Assembly: GCA_934511165.1 (NCBI GenBank)
Contig: CAKSWA010000058.1
Coordinates: 1-8,387, forward strand
DNA length: 8,387 bases
Source: an uncultured Oscillospiraceae bacterium
GTDB lineage: Bacteria; Bacillota; Clostridia; Oscillospirales; Oscillospiraceae
Direction of reading: 5' to 3'
Both the position numbers and the translations under genes were made by a program. Under the pieces are notes generated by a model. The model was not told the DNA's origin. It did not search any database and saw only the letters and a program-made list of their open reading frames with translations. Below are positions 6,947-8,387 of this stretch, piece after piece. Position 1 is the first letter of the stretch. Every line of letters starts with the position of its first letter.

Positions 6947-7009
6947 ATGCGGAAACGGATATGGATGATAATTGCTGTTTTTTTCGTCTCTGGGGTCGTG
7001 GCTTTTTGA
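6947..7009 (+). pseudogene. 5' remnant of an exported or membrane protein gene, cut off by the palindromic element
   Basis: The frame has only 20 codons: a basic start (MRKR) and then a hydrophobic run ending VSGVVAF. This looks like the front of a signal peptide or a first membrane helix. The stop codon TGA is 7007-7009, and base 7007 is also the first base of the palindrome, so the foreign sequence itself supplies the stop. A promoter and an RBS precede it. None of the frames beyond the palindrome continues it convincingly; the next 35 bases run into an opposite-strand gene. It could instead be a real 20-residue membrane peptide, but the coincidence with the palindrome edge argues for disruption. 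Confidence 0.5.
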
Positions 7010-7072
7010 ACTGCACCCCATTAATTAGACAAGTATTTTACCATACTTGTCTAATTAATGGGGTGCAGTTCA
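7007..7072. mobile_element. 66-bp palindromic element, possible minimal MITE from an IS3-family element
   Basis: The arms 7007-7036 and 7043-7072 are perfect 30-base inverted repeats around the 6-base loop TTTACC. The unit begins TGAACTGCACCCC and ends with its complement, so it has TG...CA tips. From memory these resemble terminal repeats of IS3-family IS150-group elements. There is no room for a transposase, and no 3-4 base target duplication is visible (TTTT on the left, TCAC on the right). No T-tract follows on either strand, so it is not a typical intrinsic terminator, though the RNA would fold into a very long hairpin. The inverted repeat is certain; the IS-derived origin is inferred. 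Confidence 0.65.
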
Positions 7073-7106
7073 TCACTGTATGGTCGTTTTTTGCAATCGC
7101 TTTAAA

Positions 7107-7727
7107 TTATTCGGGGCTTATACGGTAGGAAGATTTTGGAATTTCTCCATCTTTCAAAGAGGAATATCTCAGAATACTCCAAGTGCTTTTCAGCAATACG
7201 GTGTTCATCTGAATAAGTCCAACAACGGGTTCTGCATCTTTACAGACAATGTTCTCTAAAACGGACGAAGGAATCATGATTTCCGGTACCAGTCTTTTCA
7301 TTGCGTGGTGCCACCAATAATACCGAGTTCCCAGAAATTCGCATGCAGCCATATGCAGCATTTGCGGATAATATCCCAAATTTCTTCCGACCCTGTATTC
7401 AGACAATTCTTTGGATGTAGCAGCTATCCAGATGGCGGCTAGTTCCTCTTCGCTGCGAGCTTCCATCAACATTTCGGCCGTTTGAATTGTTCCCTTATTG
7501 GTGGGTTTTGTGAAATACAGAAACTGTGTGGGATTCCTTTCGATCAATTGTTTTCTTTCCGGAACTTCTGTAACTTCAAGCCAATCGTACCCATAGATGT
7601 AACCATCTTGCTTGTATTCTACAAATACCGTTTCAGCGGATACAGGCTCTGCAAGCACCTCGGAAAAATGGTAACCGCACATCCTCCAAAGTTCATAGAC
7701 GTTTTCCCACTTCATCTGTTCAAACAT
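7107..7727 (-). CDS. Hypothetical protein of 206 residues, family not recognised
   Basis: I do not recognise this protein. It is soluble-looking, with no signal peptide or membrane helix. It starts MFEQMKWENVYELW, has an acidic helical stretch (EARSEEELAAIWIAAT, about residues 89-104), and contains an aromatic/histidine cluster TRYYWWHHAMKR at about 134-145. The start at 7727 is chosen over upstream ATGs because GGAGG (7738-7734) lies 6 bases before it, and because the upstream part of the open frame (from 7907) overlaps the end of the preceding gene. The two genes overlap by 8 bases (ATGTTTGA), which implies an operon with translational coupling. AT-rich composition, unlike the genes to the left, suggests acquisition. 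Small unrecognised coupled pairs are common among immunity or defence-type genes, but nothing here shows such a role. Confidence 0.72.
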   Translation of the reverse strand: MFEQMKWENVYELWRMCGYHFSEVLAEPVSAETVFVEYKQDGYIYGYDWLEVTEVPERKQLIERNPTQFLYFTKPTNKGTIQTAEMLMEARSEEELAAIWIAATSKELSEYRVGRNLGYYPQMLHMAACEFLGTRYYWWHHAMKRLVPEIMIPSSVLENIVCKDAEPVVGLIQMNTVLLKSTWSILRYSSLKDGEIPKSSYRISPE

Positions 7728-7890
7728 TCGTTTCCTCCATATAAAACTGCTGGTCACTCCAATGCTTGAAATGAAACGGGTGATCTTCAGCCAGATACTC
7801 ATTAGAATATAGGTAAGTGATGATGTCCATATCATCAAACATGTCAAAGACCCAATCCGGTGAATTATCGAGATGCTCGTTAAGCGGTGA
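7720..7890 (-). pseudogene. 3' fragment of an unrecognised gene upstream of the 206-residue protein
   Basis: About 56 codons are readable, ending at TGA 7722-7720, with protein-like acidic and aromatic text (PDWVFDMFDDMDIITYLYSN, then HFKHWSDQQFYMEE). No start codon with a ribosome binding site is found. The frame stays open to a TAG at 7953, but the text beyond about 7890 becomes hydrophobic and overlaps, on the other strand, a transporter fragment. The 5' part therefore seems to have been lost at a breakpoint near 7885-7940. The right boundary given is approximate. Its stop lies inside the start of the next gene (8-base overlap), so the intact ancestor was probably the first gene of a coupled pair. 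The family is not recognised. Confidence 0.5.
7734..7738 (-). promoter_or_regulatory. Ribosome binding site of the 206-residue hypothetical protein
   Basis: GGAGG on the - strand (7738-7734) lies 6 bases before ATG 7727. This site decides the start among several in-frame ATGs. Confidence 0.75.
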
Positions 7891-7891
7891 G

Positions 7892-8314
7892 ATGGGGGAT
7901 AATGCAAATGGACAAATTAGATATTCTAAAACGAGACACATGCCAAATTCCTATTTACTAGCTATTCTGATTTGTACTACAGGCATGATTCTGGTCGCAT
8001 TCAACATTAGTTATATTACCGAGTTTCAAAAAGCTCTAGATGAGGAAGTTAGAGGCAGGGTTATGTCACTAACCTATATGATAACAACTATTGTTTATAT
8101 ATCATCTGCGTTTTTTTCTGGAGTACTGGCAGATATGATTGATATTAAAATTGTATGGGGACTATTTGGCGGCGCTCACATTATTGTTACGATATTGATT
8201 CTATCTGTTGAAAAAAAGTTAAACATAGCTAAACAAACATATGAATGGAGAATATCGTCGTATGAAAAGGTTAAAATTTCCAGTATATGCAACTTTTTGT
8301 ATAAATTCATATAA
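7892..8314 (+). pseudogene. 3' fragment of a major facilitator superfamily transporter
   Basis: The readable end of a 12-helix MFS permease is present. It has a hydrophobic helix (SYLLAILICTTGMILVAFNI), then the loop FQKALDEEVRGRVMSL, whose RGRV with preceding acidic residues is the hallmark cytoplasmic loop before helix 11 in macrolide-efflux-type (MFS_3) exporters. Two further helices follow, with GVLADMIDIK between them, and then a basic tail. About 140 codons exist, where a whole transporter has about 400, so roughly the first nine helices are missing. The leftmost ATG of the piece is used as a nominal boundary; transporter-like text clearly begins near 7940. No RBS precedes it. The opposite-strand gene fragment ending at about 7890 is truncated at the same place. 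Substrate cannot be inferred. Confidence 0.7.
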
Positions 8315-8315
8315 G

Positions 8316-8387
8316 ATGAATTTCTACACACATGAGGCGCAGCAGATCCTTTTGGATGATTCGCTTTTTGATTTGCCATACTTTACA
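8316..8387 (+). CDS. Possible start of an ORF running off the window (partial)
   Basis: An ATG one base after the transporter fragment's stop opens a frame of 24 codons to the window edge (MNFYTHEAQQILLDDSLFDL and on). The text has a plausible soluble-protein composition, but there is no Shine-Dalgarno in front and too little sequence to judge. It may also be an internal piece of a disrupted gene. Confidence 0.25.
   Translation, partial: MNFYTHEAQQILLDDSLFDLPYFT

Larger units (their letters stand above)
6790..7106. other. AT-rich divergent intergenic region holding two promoters, a truncated ORF and the palindrome
   Basis: This stretch contains the - strand promoter of the deacetylase gene, the + strand promoter and RBS of the 20-codon remnant, and the 66-bp palindrome. 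The 34 bases from 7073 to 7106 hold nothing recognisable. On the - strand they directly follow the stop of the 206-residue gene and contain no clear terminator. Confidence 0.6.

Noticed and set aside
7007..7072. Palindrome as a Rho-independent terminator
   Set aside because: The hairpin is followed by TCACTG on the + strand and by AAAAAG on the - strand, with no run of T on either side, and the base of the stem is not GC-rich in the usual way.
7007..7072. Palindrome as an IS3 circle junction
   Set aside because: In a circle junction the TG/CA tips face each other across 3-4 bases. Here they point outward, so it is a shortened element or unrelated palindrome.
7728..7907. Extending the 206-residue hypothetical protein to the ATG at 7907
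   Set aside because: That stretch overlaps the protein-like end of the preceding gene in another frame, and the start at 7727 has GGAGG at ideal spacing.
1..8387. CRISPR arrays, tRNA or rRNA genes, or an origin
   Set aside because: No spaced direct repeats, cloverleaf-like sequences, rRNA cores or DnaA-box clusters were seen on either strand.

Overview
The window looks like a chromosomal segment of a GC-rich, gut-type Clostridia (Oscillospiraceae/Christensenellales-like). This is an inference from three things: the gene set (a stand-alone E2-like acyltransferase, a two-domain polyphosphate:AMP phosphotransferase beside ppk1, and a lipoprotein deacetylase with a Pro/Thr linker), the strong GGAGG-type ribosome binding sites, and TTGACA/TATAAT-type promoters. 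No rRNA, tRNA or marker gene is present to fix the genus.

Positions 1 to about 6830 are GC-rich, compact and ordinary in organisation. The 3' end of an E2-like 2-oxo acid dehydrogenase acyltransferase domain protein (1-257) ends in an intrinsic terminator. A good promoter (334-362) then drives a three-gene + strand operon: pap (two-domain PPK2, polyphosphate:AMP phosphotransferase, 400-1917), ppk1 (polyphosphate kinase, 1887-4070, overlapping pap by 31 bases) and an FGGY-family carbohydrate kinase (4075-5625, four bases after ppk1). PPK1 makes polyphosphate from ATP and Pap spends polyphosphate to turn AMP into ADP, so the first two genes form a polyphosphate/adenylate cycle. The sugar kinase is an ATP consumer whose substrate cannot be read from the sequence. 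A perfect 16-bp inverted repeat with U-tracts on both strands closes the operon and also the convergent gene, a secreted lipoprotein with a NodB-type polysaccharide deacetylase domain (5665-6789, - strand).

From about 6840 to the end the DNA is AT-rich and fragmentary. A well-formed + strand promoter and RBS lead into an ORF of only 20 codons that encodes a membrane or signal segment. Its stop codon is the first three bases of a 66-bp near-perfect palindrome (7007-7072: 30-bp arms, 6-base loop). The tips, TGAACTGCACCCC and its complement, resemble the ends of IS3-family (IS150-type) insertion sequences, so this may be a minimal non-autonomous derivative. Beyond it lie an unrecognised - strand gene (7107-7727) and the 3' piece of a second unrecognised gene that overlaps its start by 8 bases (7720-about 7890). 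Next comes the 3' piece of a major facilitator superfamily transporter on the + strand (about 7892-8314), and then a possible start of another ORF at the window edge. The two pieces in the middle are both 5'-truncated and meet head to head, so a recombination breakpoint lies near 7885-7940.

No clearly new system is visible. The items most worth a second look are the palindromic element with its truncated reading frame, the unrecognised overlapping gene pair, the head-to-head breakpoint, and the coupling of a sugar kinase to the polyphosphate genes.
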